Part shown: positions 32,701 to 45,000 of the stretch, piece after piece
Position numbering within the stretch: position 1 is the stretch's first letter
Layout of the letters: the number at the start of each line of letters is the position of its first letter
NCBI RefSeq assembly: GCF_041260155.1
Contig: NC_091941.1
Location: 24,309,247 to 24,373,246, forward strand
Source of the DNA: Ptychodera flava
Taxonomy: Eukaryota; Hemichordata; Enteropneusta; Ptychoderidae
Length of the DNA: 64,000 nucleotides
Direction: 5' to 3'
Made by a program: the position numbers and the translations under genes
The notes under the pieces: generated by a model
Told to the model about the DNA's origin: nothing
Database searches by the model: none
The model's input: the letters and a program-made list of their open reading frames with translations, nothing else

Positions 32701-34414
32701 ACTGTGTAATATACAACCTGAATACAAATTTAGCAAATTATGCATGATTGAGGTCACTTTTCAGTAAGACTGTCTTTGAACTGGTGCAGATTCCTTGGCA
32801 CTATTGGTTAATCATTCCTCTCTTTACAGACGACAATTTCTGTCTGCATTTACTCAGCTAGCTGTCTCATTCCATAACATGCCCTGTTGTTATCTTGACA
32901 TTGAATGCAACATTATAATGATTTTGAGTATATGTACGAATAATTAATAACTTGACAATGAACACTATGGCTGCCTTTGCCATAATTTGGTGTGAGACTA
33001 TGACTGTGAAATGAAAGGAATATTTCGACATTCTTCCAGTTTTGTTATGACCACAGCAATATATCACAAACAATTTAACACCTGAAAACCTACAGATAGC
33101 CAACCTAAGTCATTAAGTGGGGGCAATTACGAATTTAAAGGCACTGTTCGCAATCCCTGGGATCACCTTTGTTCTAGTCTGTAAGAGGATTATGGAGGTG
33201 TGATAGCCTTTTGTTTTCCATTGAAATTTAATCTGGTGGGTAAATTTTCTGATGAGACAATCTGGTGCCAATGCAGGCCTTTAAACTTAAAAAATAATGG
33301 TAAAAGTATGTATAGGAGATCAAAATCGTACAAGTGAGAAACTTTTTACTATATGGGTATGTGTAAAATTTTATGACAAATACCATTGATGGCATGTTGA
33401 TCTGTTCTTCAGGATTATGTTAATTCTATTCTGTGCTCTTCAGTAAATATTTAAAGTTTCACGGTTGTCATCTATTTAAATTTTGGAACCGTTGATTGAA
33501 ACATATTGTGACTTGTGCAACTGTAGCAAGGTTGGCTGATTGCAGTCTTTGGCAGCACAGTCAGTCGCTCCATGGGTACCGGGTGAGGGGCCCCCATTAC
33601 GGACCTCCACAAAGCCCATGGCAGGCTGTCTGAGTATTTCGATACACAGCAAATGAAACCCGCGGTACCTACCTCCCTCTATGTTACTTTCCAGTACGAC
33701 TAACAAGGGCCATGGAGGTTCCTACCTCCATGCAAGGGCCAAGCGCAGCAGCCATGGTATTAAAGCTCGGATCTTTGCTCAGTCGATACTGTACACGAAA
33801 TCAAACGTGTTTCACGGCGGCCATGGGAACCGTCGTACAGGAGGCCCAATCATCTGCACATTTTCAGGAGGAAACTGTAAATTAAATTAAAATTAACATT
33901 TCACCACTTCCCCCTCAGCTTCAATTTGCTTGGGACCGGGGAAGTGACCCGGGTCTACTAAACGACACTGTCATGACCGAGACAACAGCTGAGGAGCAGT
34001 GGGGTGGGGTGGACAAAGCCGCTCAGTCCATTTAAATTTGAAATCTGCACAGGTATATGAGTATCAGTATATAGTAAAAGCGACTCACTTGTCAACTGGA
34101 CCAGTTGTTGACTGGGTGTCTTCCGGAGATTTGATAAGCACACTGACTTCTGTAACTTCATTTGACTCGTCCTTTTCTGGCATTGTCGGTAAATGTCCGT
34201 TTGAATGCGGGTGGTGCGGCACAGAACCGTTCGGAACTGAGCCGTTAGGAGTTGTTGTCGGCAGCGTCGTCGTCGGTGGAAACGCTCGGTCGAGTTCAGA
34301 TCCAATGTCTTGCAGCTCAAACATTTCCTCCGCCGCCAGCGGAGCCAGTTTCGAGTTGTCGGGCTTTGTGTCACCATGATAGTCATATCCATTCCCTTGC
34401 CTCTTCACGACCAT
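17792..34414 (-). CDS. equilibrative nucleoside transporter (SLC29 family)
   Basis: ENT proteins carry nucleosides such as adenosine across membranes. Thirteen minus-strand exons join in frame: 34414-34089, 29023-28942, 28082-27949, 25524-25430, 24405-24355, 23635-23550, 22426-22378, 22187-22090, 21426-21301, 20524-20416, 19709-19624, 19020-18824 and 17909-17792, giving 518 aa. TM1 holds GTLLPWNMFITA. The first outer loop has an N-glycosylation site NVS (N145), as in human ENT1. The TM3-5 region reads QSSLFGFAGRLP and LAGQGLGG. An acidic/basic cytosolic loop spans 308-349. TM8 has FNMCDFVGS and the last TM begins SATAGAMMALF. The ATG is the first in frame after an upstream stop. Oddities are a 109-residue N-terminal extension and serine at S406, where ENT1-3 have the conserved TM8 arginine. 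Intron 1 exceeds 5 kb. Confidence 0.94.
19797..20157 (-). mobile_element. MITE family A, copy 3 (ENT intron)
   Basis: It starts TTAAGGTAGAATTCACCTCG and ends GAGGCACATACTACCTAA, with the family interior TTTGTTTCTCTAGTACC. It sits between the ENT exons at 20416-20524 and 19624-19709, antisense to copy 1. Confidence 0.75.
20933..21114. repeat. foldback element in ENT intron
   Basis: TGACCACTAACGTTTATTTG on the left is mirrored by CAAATAAACGTTAATGGTCA on the right. Further pairing continues inward (GAAAGCCAAATTAAC with TTAATTTTTGGCTTTC) and outward with mismatches. The element is about 182 bp and lies between the ENT exons at 21301-21426 and 20416-20524. Confidence 0.8.
24669..24685 (+). repeat. 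17-G homopolymer in ENT intron
   Basis: An uninterrupted G run on the plus strand, hence C on the ENT sense strand. Confidence 0.9.
26180..27871 (+). mobile_element. tandem-repeat element ending in (ACGG)n and a hairpin, pearl/Helentron-like
   Basis: Eight to nine units of about 150 bp carry GGTCAATGTCCTTGTACCAA, with starts at about 26511, 26667, 26815, 26964, 27114, 27264, 27413, 27563 and 27706. Each better-preserved unit contains the palindrome ATGGCCGCCTGGCGGCCAT. More degenerate units precede 26500. The array ends in a (GGAC)n run at 27777-27818 and then the hairpin AGTCCCCGCCGGAC/GTCCGCGGGGACT. A core array, an ACGG microsatellite and a terminal hairpin match the layout of bivalve pearl elements and Helitron-derived HINEs. 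It lies wholly within ENT intron 3. The 5' limit is approximate. Confidence 0.65.
29320..29607 (-). mobile_element. MITE family A, copy 4 (ENT intron 1, decayed)
   Basis: The terminus CACGCATGCTACCTTAA and interior TCAGCCATTTTGAATTTTG, TTTCTCTGGTACCAAAATTT and GTTTCTTCAAGGAAAC match the family. The opposite end is poorly preserved. It lies about 300 bp outside the second ENT coding exon. Confidence 0.65.
29608..34088. other. ENT intron 1, otherwise no recognised gene
   Basis: A long AT-rich intron. A 134-codon plus-strand frame at 31978-32382 has no family resemblance. A GC-richer patch at about 33520-33870 contains a small hairpin (ATGGAGGT/ACCTCCAT) but no supported exon. Confidence 0.45.
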
Positions 34415-34606
34415 TTTACAAACTCTGTATTCATGAAAAACTCTGTTAATTGTAGCCGAAGAGAGAAAATGTAATCATTTTGCATACGAATAGTTAACCA
34501 ATGCCGAACGGACGTACGGTACATTTTTTGTATGTCTTCTCCTTCGATAGCGGCGAAACAAAATGAACCTTATTAAATTATTTTTGAATTAACATGCAAC
34601 ACATAC

Positions 34607-34720
34607 CTGTAGTACTAAATTAGTGGAAGACTTCCGTACTACATTGGCACGTTTTGACAGTAATATTGCGAAAGAGGGATTTCGGTTCCACGGCGGCCTT
34701 CGTGCGAATCAGCTGGAGCA
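34607..34720 (-). promoter_or_regulatory. candidate 5' non-coding exon / promoter of ENT
   Basis: On the minus strand, ACTACAG|GTATGT gives a donor after 34607. A pyrimidine-rich acceptor, TTTTCTCTCTTCGGCTACAATTAACAG written in parts as TTTTCTCTCTTC then ATTAACAG, lies about 25 nt upstream of the ATG at 34414. A CpG-containing patch lies just upstream of the donor. This suggests a 5'UTR intron, by inference from signals only. Confidence 0.35.
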
Positions 34721-34849
34721 AACAATGGCAATATTCATAGTATGTGGGTGAACAAACAAGTAGACGAAGCCATTGAGGTGAAAGGGGTGAGAAGGGTGTT
34801 GTTTACGCATACACGTGAGCCAGTAGGGTCGACCTGCTGCGTGCTGGGT

Positions 34850-34850
<1 letters not shown>

Positions 34851-34885
<35 letters not shown>
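34851..34885 (+). repeat. 35-G homopolymer upstream of ENT
   Basis: An unbroken run of 35 G lies about 440 bp upstream of the ENT start codon. It could form G-quadruplex structure and is prone to sequencing-length error. Confidence 0.95.
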
Positions 34886-34886
<1 letters not shown>

Positions 34887-35660
34887 GCGGCTGCAAGTCA
34901 CACTCTTGAGTGCGAATGTGAGCGAGTAAAAAAGTGCCGAGCGGTTTGAAACCTGAGTTATGACTGTCTTGTACATGTAAACCTTCTCATAACGACAACG
35001 TTGAAAGTTCAAAAAACATAAAACAGGAAAACATGGGCAACAAATATTTCGATTTCTCTCCGACCAAGAAGACACAACAATAACGTATATTTGTAAAAAA
35101 AAATTATAAATATATATACAGCAACGATGCGTAGTGCATTTTGTAAGCACAGCGTGGGCGTCCGTAGCAACTCTCAAAATTCTAAGTTCCATGCATCGGG
35201 AGTGGTCGACATTTTGAATTCATCCTTTGTTTTACGAGAAATCACCTGTTACTAGTCTGAAGTTTCATCGACGAAACATATTTTCAATTCTTTCTTACAT
35301 CAGTAGGGAAATATGTGCAAACAAACCGTCCATTACTTTATGAAGTCCTAAATAAACACTAGTACTAGTAGCAAATATTATATATATTGAAAGGAGGCAG
35401 ACTACAACCAAGGAAACACTCGAGTTTGGTTTGGCGTTTATCGTCTGCATGAGATTTCTGCTGGAGTGTTACTAAATCTGCGCGCGCAGCTTCTGCTGTT
35501 TTAGACCGTGACCGTGACATAAGTTGATGGAGGTGCCACAGCATGTCAAGGTTCATCCAAGGGGCCATATGGCATTATTAGACATAACAAAAGTGGTAAT
35601 AGTATGTTATTAATAAATTTATGATATGAATATATTTGATACAAATGAATATCTCTGTCG
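34886..35660. other. intergenic, no recognised gene
   Basis: AT-rich sequence with only short unsupported open frames. Confidence 0.4.
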
Positions 35661-35936
35661 TTACTGTATAGGCCTACTTGCAAAAATACCCAACTGCACT
35701 TGAATCCTGAATGATCAGTATTCATGCCAAATTCTCGCAGTTGAAGTAGGCCCTACAGACCCTCAGAAATAAAGTCAATATAGTCACAGCTGTAGCATTG
35801 CACAGTTACGATGCGCGGTCACTGTCTCGGCAGTCTTTTTAAAACTTAAAGTGCTACAACTGCGTGAATTTGGCACGAATACTGTTCATCGTACAGGGTT
35901 CCAGTACGATTGGGTACTTTTGTAAGTCTACAGTAA
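35661..35936. mobile_element. foldback MITE with about 85-bp inverted arms
   Basis: The left arm begins TTACTGTA, followed by ACTTGCAAAAATACCCAA and ATGCCAAATTCTCGCAGTTG. The right arm gives the reverse complement: CAACTGCGTGAATTTGGCAC, then TTGGGTACTTTTGTAAGT and TACAGTAA. The centre of about 100 bp is unpaired. I could not identify a target-site duplication. Confidence 0.75.
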
Positions 35937-38900
35937 AGATAGAAATATTACATTCAACAATATTCACAACCATAAATTAACAATTGTTTACACTTTATCT
36001 ATAACTAATAATGCATTATGGTCCCGTGAGTTAACCGTCAGGTAGTCTCAGATCTAGTCCTTCCTTGTTTTGGACTCAAAGTTACAGCAGTTAAAAGTTT
36101 GAAACAGGAATCTTCCACATACACACAGCAGAAGCCCCCCCCCCCTTCTGCCTGTGTGAATTTCCCCGATCCCAACGTGATTGTCATGTGACTTGAGTCA
36201 TATGACTTGTAAGCTTACTACTTCCACATGAACACTCGCTTATAGTAAGATTTCCTTTGTCTCTTGGATAATAGAGTTAGAAACGAGGCCATGAAGCTAA
36301 CAAACAGAGTCTGGGAACAACCTTTATAAATCCAAGTTGCAAGCCAAAATGACAGCGTTCCATAGAGCATGGCATATGGGTCAAATGATTTCATTGGCGG
36401 GGGTGTAGCTATTTGTAGGGGGGGGTTTTAAATATCAGAGAAAAACGCTCAATTTTGCTAATTTTGCCGTAAGTTGCTATTCCTTGACACGCAGAAAAAT
36501 CTTATGCGGGATCGTAAGGTTTGAAATAGGTCAATTGCTAGAGTTTTACCGGAAACATGCATTGATTTTTCTTGGTCTATTATTATAACTTTTTTGGCGT
36601 AAAAAATCAGCCATCAGGTATCACTTTCCCTTTCTAAATGCTGTCAACTTTTCACACGAGCAGCCCATAAAACACATTAAAAATAAAAACTGTTTACTTT
36701 GTTAGTCAGATCTAGGGCCGGATACATCTGTTGTGTCGTTAATTGTCTAACGGTCAACTCGATATTTTTTATCAATGTATTCCCGCCTATTGTTTGGCAT
36801 ACCCAGGGTACATCTGGTGTTGGCCTGTGTGTCCACATAGCAAGTCTGGATCTCAAGACTACCAACCGGCCTCACTCATGAAGCAACGAAATGAAAGGAA
36901 ATTCTGCCGAGCTTGCACTTTTCGACAACACAATGCACATCCTGTTTTAGACCCTATCACGCGCCTCGCGTTATGGACTAGTTTCGATGAGAAGAGGAAA
37001 TAAACAAATGTACGATCGTTTATTTGATTTTAAATATGTCTACGAAGATGGGGAACTAACCATTAAAAAGTTGCTTTCGCGGTCTGTTGCCTTCAACGAA
37101 GACAAGCTTTTATTTCTACATGTTCTATGAGTTACTGTGGGGGCACGGAGTGCTGCTTCTTTAGACATAGAACAATAGTCTACTTCGAAAGAATAGTCTT
37201 TATTGTTCATAACGCTAAAACGCCTACGTTCTGTAGTAGAGAACGGACCGCAGGATTTTCATGAAGGGATGGTGGCATTCTGACACTTCGTTACTCTCAA
37301 ATATATCACATAGTACATGTTCCACTCAATTTTTCTGTATTTCAATACCTTTTTGTATTTCACGGTTAGAATTGTGTGGTACACCTGCAGAACAGATTTT
37401 CTCGTCCGCTATGGGTTTTTTATGTTGCAGTTCAAACTCATTTTCAGAATCATTCTATAGGGTGAGCGTAGGATTCTATAGGATGCACAATCAGAATCTG
37501 AAAAGACAGACATTAGTCTCTTTAAATTTTGGTACGCTTCAGTGGTCAAAAGTTGTCCTGATTCTTCAGAACCGTTTCCGTGTGGAGCAGTATCAAGTTG
37601 CACCTGTTCAACAGTTGTTTTTCAGTATATTGTGTCTAGCATTAGTAAGTATCTACCACTATTTAGGGTTTTGAACAGATAAAACCAACCTCTAGATTTT
37701 AAAATCGGGTGCCAGATTGAAAATGTCGGTCACATACTACATGTCGGGGCAACGTGTCGAGTACTCTTGTCATCGCCGAACATGACGAGTGGTTGGTAGT
37801 TTAAACCCGAAGGTTTCGTCAATTTGCAAGATTCCATAAAATACCGAAGCAAGACAGAGATGCTAATCGATCATCTCCTTCACTTTCTTTTATTTTTGAA
37901 GAGCATTTCTCCGATGAGAAATGTTTCCTCTCACTGTCTTTTGGAATTTCTTATTGAGTGACGCAACATGTAAGGTGTATGAAACAGTTTTGATCGGTTG
38001 AATTGAAAATCCTCACCAGGTATACTCTCTTTATGTATTATGCAATATGTATTAAATATGATTTTTGAGTATGCCAATAAATCTATAATAAGTTGGCGAT
38101 AAAGAGTTGAAAACCACTTACGAACCATCTTATTTTTTGTTTTGCGATTTTTAATTTTTTTTTTTGGTTTCCTCCGCATGCTTCAGTAACAATTCATGTA
38201 GATGCTCAGAGAAGCCGAAATAGAAACGACAGAGCGCACAAGTACCAATGTGAGTCAAGTAAATGTACTGCGCAACTCACAATAAGGAATATTGGCACAG
38301 TGACTTTTAAGTATGTGTGACAGTAAAAGGCATATTGCCCTCGTTATATGCCAACCCTTTCATTGATGTAATGAGTTCAGAACTCACCCTTGAAGCGAGT
38401 GATGAAGTCAGATTGGCCTCGTTATTGTTTGTCGAACTGGAATCGAATTTGGACACTTGTCTCTAAAAGACAAGATGATGACCTAGAAAACAGGGTCATA
38501 AGGTGATGAAATGTTTCGCAATACCAGGAACTCTTCTCTGCAACTCGAGTGGAAGATGACAATCAGCACGTCAGTTTCGAGGTTCGACGTCCTTACGCGC
38601 CCCGTAATCTCGCTAAATTATCGAGATGTCAATCAGAATTTCTTGATAGCTAACCATTTGCAGATACTGTCAAATTGCCCAAATAGGTGCAATTAGTTGC
38701 CCAGGTGTGGCGTTGATATATTACCCCATCATCAACACTTGATAGATAAATTTTGCTATGCCTTCAAGCACGGTCCTTGACTGTGGTTCCAGCAAACACC
38801 AAACTTCCTTGGACGTTCAGCCTTTTCATCCTCATCAAACAAATTATAGGTAAACTGCCCCCTCCCTCCCCGAGGAACGCAAATCGCGCTTAAATGACCA

Positions 38901-40468
38901 GATTTTTACCACATGTTACCAGTTTAACGCGTGATGCATTTCCCCTAAAATATCTTAGCGATTGGAAAAATCTACACCAGGGGGTATTCACTGTGGGATG
39001 GTCCTAGGTACTTGATGGTCATCGCCATTTGGGGAACATGTAGAAGCCAACAATCATTCAATTCAGCTACGTCAATCAACATGGCATGGTGATAGGCTTT
39101 GATAAACCCTGATCTCATCTTTACGAACGTTTAAAGTTGGACGTTTGACACCCGTCAGTCACAACCGCTAACGACCCATTGCAGACATAATTTATTAGAG
39201 GTTACCACATCGCGAGCTGACTAAACAGCCAAAGCCATTATTCATGTCTTTTTCTGTCGATCTACGTGTTAAGCTGCACATCGATTTCAATTGGTTGAAA
39301 AAGTAGCCCGCAGATTGTCACGTTACTACCGTGGATTGGGCAAGCTTGCACCATTTACTTGCTCAGTCGGCCTCTCCACAATGCGAATGCGCTCTTTTCT
39401 CATCAATTACTTATATGAATATTCTTTTCAAGTAAATGTTTAGCTGTTTCTGTACAGAGTATATTTCATATTCAACTAGCTATAGGCCTTAATCCTTCGA
39501 TAATCTACTGTAAATCCACCGAGTCTTGAATTTGACACCTGCCCTGACTAACTTCGTGTATACCATCAACAAAGTTTCGAACAGCATTCGAATAAAGCTA
39601 TACCGTTATCTGCAGATCTGAATGGCTCTGATCCAATCCCGGATGGTGCAGTTCTCACCACGCACAAGGAACTTTAAACTCTATGTGTACATATATTTTC
39701 TAATAAATGCATTGTTCATAGTGTGTTATACTAACATGACATCTTATTGGTACGATGTCGAGTGGAGTGTAATTGGAATTACAAAGGGCATAATAAATAC
39801 TATAGGTGTCTTATGATATCACAGGCTCTCCGCACCCTTGTTTTGTACATATATTCCTGTGTTTTTTTTAAAAACACGCAATGAATTGTTACAAACCCTG
39901 ACATTGACAGCTATGGACATGTCTGGTGATCAGTACGTCATAAAATGACTTCATTGCAGGTTAAATATCGACACAAATTTCCTGGACAGGTAGTGCGTGT
40001 TTTATGACAACCTAGGCCACTATACAAAAGAAAATCATGATTTTTTTAACACACGTACACGAAAAGTTGGGCGATAACCTATATTTATCCCTGGGAAATT
40101 GCAGACTTGCAAAATTCGTTCAACCTGATAATTTATGTGCTAAAAAATATCGGTTGGCACACATTCGGCGCCACAACGGCTACGAAGATGCGTCACCGTG
40201 TACGCGACTGACGTGAGGGAGATAGACAAAATACGACAGATGTTTAGCACGTCAACAAAACTGCCATAAGACAGTGTTCGGTTTTGCTATTCCAGCTGTT
40301 GGCGGGCTGTGACGCTCCAGCCTACATTTTTTTAGTATCAACACAAGTACGTCACAGTTCCATCATACATGTGGATAAATATATGTTTGCCCGAATCATG
40401 ACGGACCAGAGAAGTGCTCCCGTGTGGTCGTCTTTCAAAAACTTTGACAACTATTTTCCGAAACAAGC
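35937..40468. other. intergenic DNA between ENT and CRAL-TRIO genes, no recognised gene
   Basis: About 4.5 kb with short homopolymers (C-run near 36136, G-run near 36418) and only short open frames lacking family resemblance or splice context. Confidence 0.45.
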
Positions 40469-40824
40469 TTAAGGTAGTATGTGCCTCAAAAAAAAGACTT
40501 GCTCAAATTTTCCTCGAGGAAACTTTCAACCGTTCACTTTCAAAATCAAGCAAAAAAATCAGGGGTCACCGTACAAATTTTGGTACAAGAGAAACAAATT
40601 ACCCCAGATTTACCGACACATGTATTTGAAATTCAAAATGGCCGCCATCTCTATGTTAACACTATGGAGAAAAATAAAATTTTCGATTTACAAAAAACTA
40701 AGACGGTGAAAGTTTCTCTTATTCAAAGGGCTTCAACTTATGAGCTCCCACAAGTGGTAGATCAGAAAAGAACTGGAAAAGTTTGAGAGTCCAAATAGCT
40801 GTCCCCGAGGCGCATTCTACATTG
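40469..40824 (+). mobile_element. MITE family A, copy 5
   Basis: TTAAGGTAGTATGTGCCTC at the left and CCCCGAGGCGCATTCTAC at the right are inverted relatives. The interior includes AATGGCCGCCATCTCTATG and AGAGAAACAAATTACC. This is one of the best-preserved copies and the easiest to use as a family reference. Confidence 0.8.
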
Positions 40825-41299
40825 AGAAGTATATACCGGTACTTCTTCGATATGTTGGACACTCCCACCTATGTTAATATGTTACACATGATTCATACAC
40901 GCTCAGTGATTTTATAGAGTTCTGCTAAGCAGGAAGGAAGCTCAACCCAGATGAAATACAAACATGGAATTATTGATATCAAGATTTCATAATTATGATA
41001 TTACTTTTTAATAATTACGAAAATAATATATTTCTTAGACTTATTACTCCCAGTTTGCCTGTGGTCTTGAGTAAAGGAATGACGTTTTGAAAATGTTGTC
41101 AGAACGATGTGTATCCTGATAAAGTAAATGATGCAGCATGTGCAAAACAGAGTATAACCCTTCATGATTATGTCGGTCGGTAACAAACATCCCGTTACGT
41201 TTATTTGACTCACATGAGCTAAATCGTGATCTAATGAAAAGTTCAGATAATGGGAACTTGTAAAACAGAGGTTGTGTCACAATATCGAACTTAAACACA

Positions 41300-41356
41300 C
41301 ACACACACTCTCTCTCCTTACCCAAGAAAACAAAAAACCTCCCTCCCTCCCTCCCT

Positions 41357-41395
<39 letters not shown>

Positions 41396-41425
41396 TCTCT
41401 CTCCCCCTTACCCAAGAAAAAGTGT
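41300..41425. repeat. (CT)n/(CCCT)n low-complexity block with duplicated flank
   Basis: CTCTCT and CCCTCCCT repeats lie between two copies of CCTTACCCAAGAAAA (about 41317 and 41407). The long open frames over this block are translated microsatellite. Confidence 0.9.
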
Positions 41426-42067
41426 TCAGAACCGCTTACAATATAGACACATAGACAAATGCCTACAACATTCGTTCGACATTTTATTACTGCATCGATC
41501 ACCAATAAAACCGACGAAGTCAAAGACGGACAAGTTTGTAGACAACTGATAACATTACTTAGAGCATTGCATTTCTGGCAAAGGAATAGTTTTCGAGTGT
41601 GTGTGTATAATTACAAGTAAAGTAATACATTTACGTGAAACTAACGAGAATGATACAAATTTTACTTGAATTTTTGCAGTGCCGCCCTGATTTTTTTTGT
41701 CTTTGTAGACAACATACTTAAAATTTATGACTTATTTGTGTACAAATGAACAAACATATCAAAATCGATGTTCATCAACCCCTCCCCCCCCAAAAAAAAA
41801 ATATGATAGGGCACTTGGTACATGTCTGCAACATTGATTTGTATTCCACGTACGATCGCATGCGGGCGCTCTACCGAATCATTTACTTTCATCCCATGCC
41901 GGCTTCTGGTCTCACCTTAGAGTCATGACTATAAGGTATCAGAGGTATTCAGCAAAGGGCGCTTTATGCGCGAAGATTCTTCAGAAATAAACAGGATAGC
42001 AAACCTATCCCACTACCTGTCGCAACAAGGTACGGATGCTGTCGAGCTACCGGAATCTGTCACATTT

Positions 42068-45000
42068 TTAAACATCTAACTTCTTAAAACTACCGACGAG
42101 GCCCATGTTGGGATCGGCGCCCTGGGAAGTACCACCCAGGGTGTTTTCCTTTTTCGGCGGTCCGAAGGTTTCGTTGTTGAAGACAAACTTGTCCTCGAAC
42201 TCTAACAGCTTCTCCATCCACTCTCTGCAACGCGTGTCCAGCTGTGACGACGTCCCGCCACAGTCGGTCGGCAATACCGCGGACGGAATGTGCTTGTGCA
42301 GCGTGCCGTACTCGTCGCCATGGAGATGCATCTGTGAGAAGAGAAATGGTGAAGTGAGCTGAAGGTCTTGATGTTTGTATATGAGTATTAAAGTCGGCAG
42401 ATTTATCAAGGTCAGGTACCTGTTTCAAACTCTAAAATTCGGAGAAGGGGAGGGTCATATATATAAGTTTGGTAAAAGAGTTGGGTGGCATTTTTACATG
42501 AGGGACTAACCAGACTTCTTTGGCCCCACCCCGTCATAGTATCTGAAAGCTCCCTTAGTATAATTATAGCCTTTTTTTAAAAAGTCGAAGCACACTTTTA
42601 TATTTTGCTTAGGTGTGCATTCTCGCGATTTGGAGATTATTCCAGCTCACTCGACCAAGTGTCGGTTACCCAGACTGCATTTCGCTAGCTCTCATCTGGG
42701 CGACAGGATGAGAGCCCCTAAGTGCAGTTTGGGTAACCGTGCACTACGCTCCACCATGCTTCTTAATGCCACCCACTACTGTTGCCACAAAGAGACGGGT
42801 GGCTTAACATCATGATTGTACAGACCCATGGGCAATATGCTCGTAGTTTCAAGGCGTCCAGTAACCACAGAGCTACTATAAAGTAAAGTACTTTACCTTT
42901 GGGAAAGTTTTTAGGACCTGTTTACAAACGGATGGCAAATAAAGGAAACAAAATTGATAGATCAAGGATTGTATTATACAATCACCATGAAAATTAACAA
43001 GAAAAGCTGATTACAGCACAGCTACGGTAAGCAAGACTGCACTTTCATATTGAAGAGCAATGGGATGGGGCTTGAAAAACTTACAAAGTATAGTTAGTGA
43101 ACGTTGATGCTATACCATATAAAAATAAAAGGCATGAATACCATGTCAGGCAGCAACAAGACATGCCACTAAAAGGACAGGGGAGTCGCCCCCTGCAATA
43201 TTTGATTTGTTACCAGCGTTCATATCAGAGAAATAATCTATTCGCAGTGTCTTTCCGATGTTTAATACCGACAGCTGGTGAATTGTTTCTGCCGAGACAA
43301 CTTGTAGGAGTAAAACAAATCTAACTTTAAATGGAAAGTGAGTTTCGTTTTTGCAACTTTACATCGTGAAAACGCAAATGCTCCCCTGTTATTTTCACTT
43401 ACTCGCTGGCGCATCTTCTCGCTCATGAGAGGCCTCCACAGTGCCATGCCAGCTTCAAAGATGGTAGGAGTGTTTATGAAGTGGAAGCCCTTGATCCGCA
43501 TCGGCATTGCATTCTGCATGAGGAAAAAACCAAAAACCCAACTGTTGAGGGCGCACCTTCGATTAACGTAACATGGGCACAATAACCAAGAAATAACAGG
43601 GTAATGTCATTAAAAATGCCAAGGAGCGATACAAGAATCCCAAAGTCAGATACGCATGGATGCACTATACTTTCAGGTCATGCATCGTGCACGACAAGCC
43701 TTTTGTAGAGCGAGAGCACGAGCCTCTCTTTTTATCTGGATTTTGATAAAGGGGCTTTTTTTTCAGAAATGCATCTTCTTCTGTTCGGAGAAGGCCTCGT
43801 CTCACAATGTTTTAATGACTCCATTACCTGTAAAATTGACGTGTTCATTCTGGCAAAGTAGGGCCCTATGTGCACTGCTTGCTTCATGCTATAGTCGATG
43901 AAGTCGCCGATGAAAACGACGCCGTTGATTTGGGTCTCCTCCTCTTCCAGCAACCGTTCAACGGTGATGACAGTCGCCTTCATGCTGTCAACTGCCGGGC
44001 ACACGTCAGGGTTCCATTTGCCTGTCGCAGCGCAAAAGTAAAAGGAAACCATCGTAAAAAAGTAAAAGACGTTGTATAAATGTGCTTGAACCGTGGAGGA
44101 AAACAACCACTGAAGGTCAAATTCAACGTCATGTTCGGTCATCTCCAAATCATCAGCCATGGTGCAAACATCCTTGATTTGCCAAATATGGACAATATGC
44201 AAATTTGCAGTGACCGAGTGAGTTTCATAAGTTTCCAGAGTTGGCAAAGGGGACCCCAGAGACAAATTTTCAGACTTGCAAAATGGCAGCCCTCCACTTG
44301 AGTTTTTGAAACAAGAAAGGGATAATGGTTGTAACGTTTGATAGTACACCATTACATCTGTTCCAGGACACGAGTATATTTCTTATTTCTACTGTGTGCA
44401 ATGTGCGAGGCTATTTCTCATGGATTAGGTGAAGTCTTGTCTGCATATCCGTCGAAGTTCAGTTGTTAACAAGCGCAGAAATCTGGTTACAGGCGGCTGT
44501 AACCAGGTGAAAGCTGAAAGGGCTTCGACTTTATTGTGGAGTAGAACGGGAAACTTTTGTTTCACACACAGAACATTTCCCGGAAACACGTAATAAAATG
44601 CGTTAGCGCTGATGGAGTCGCGCGTACTTCGGTTTAAAATTTTATAGAACTACCGTCTTGTGACTATTGTCATGTTGTATGTTGAATGCCGCCAAAACTT
44701 TGCCTCGGATTGATATTCGGAAGACAGGGTATTGCATGCAAGCTTCTGTCCAGATTGCAAATACCTGTGCAAAAATAACGCTACAGCCAAAACCTGTGGT
44801 TTGACGTGCATATAGTAACTTTTAAGGTAGTAAGCACCTCGAAATTGAAAGACTTAAACTTTTGCACAAACTTTCCGTGAGGTAATGTTAAACCGTTCCT
44901 TTTCAAAATAAAAATAAAATGTGGGTTCATCGTGAAAAATTTGGTACTAGAGAAACAAATTACCAAAACTTAATTCAAAATGGCCGCCATTTATACGTAC

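Noticed and set aside
33520-33870. GC-richer patch with a small ATGGAGGT/ACCTCCAT hairpin and a 69-codon frame
   Set aside because: Could be an exon or alternative promoter of ENT, but I see no splice pair that joins the gene in frame and no family resemblance.
41044-41523. 159-codon minus-strand frame
   Set aside because: The centre is a (CT)n block giving poly-RE; the flanks show no family resemblance.
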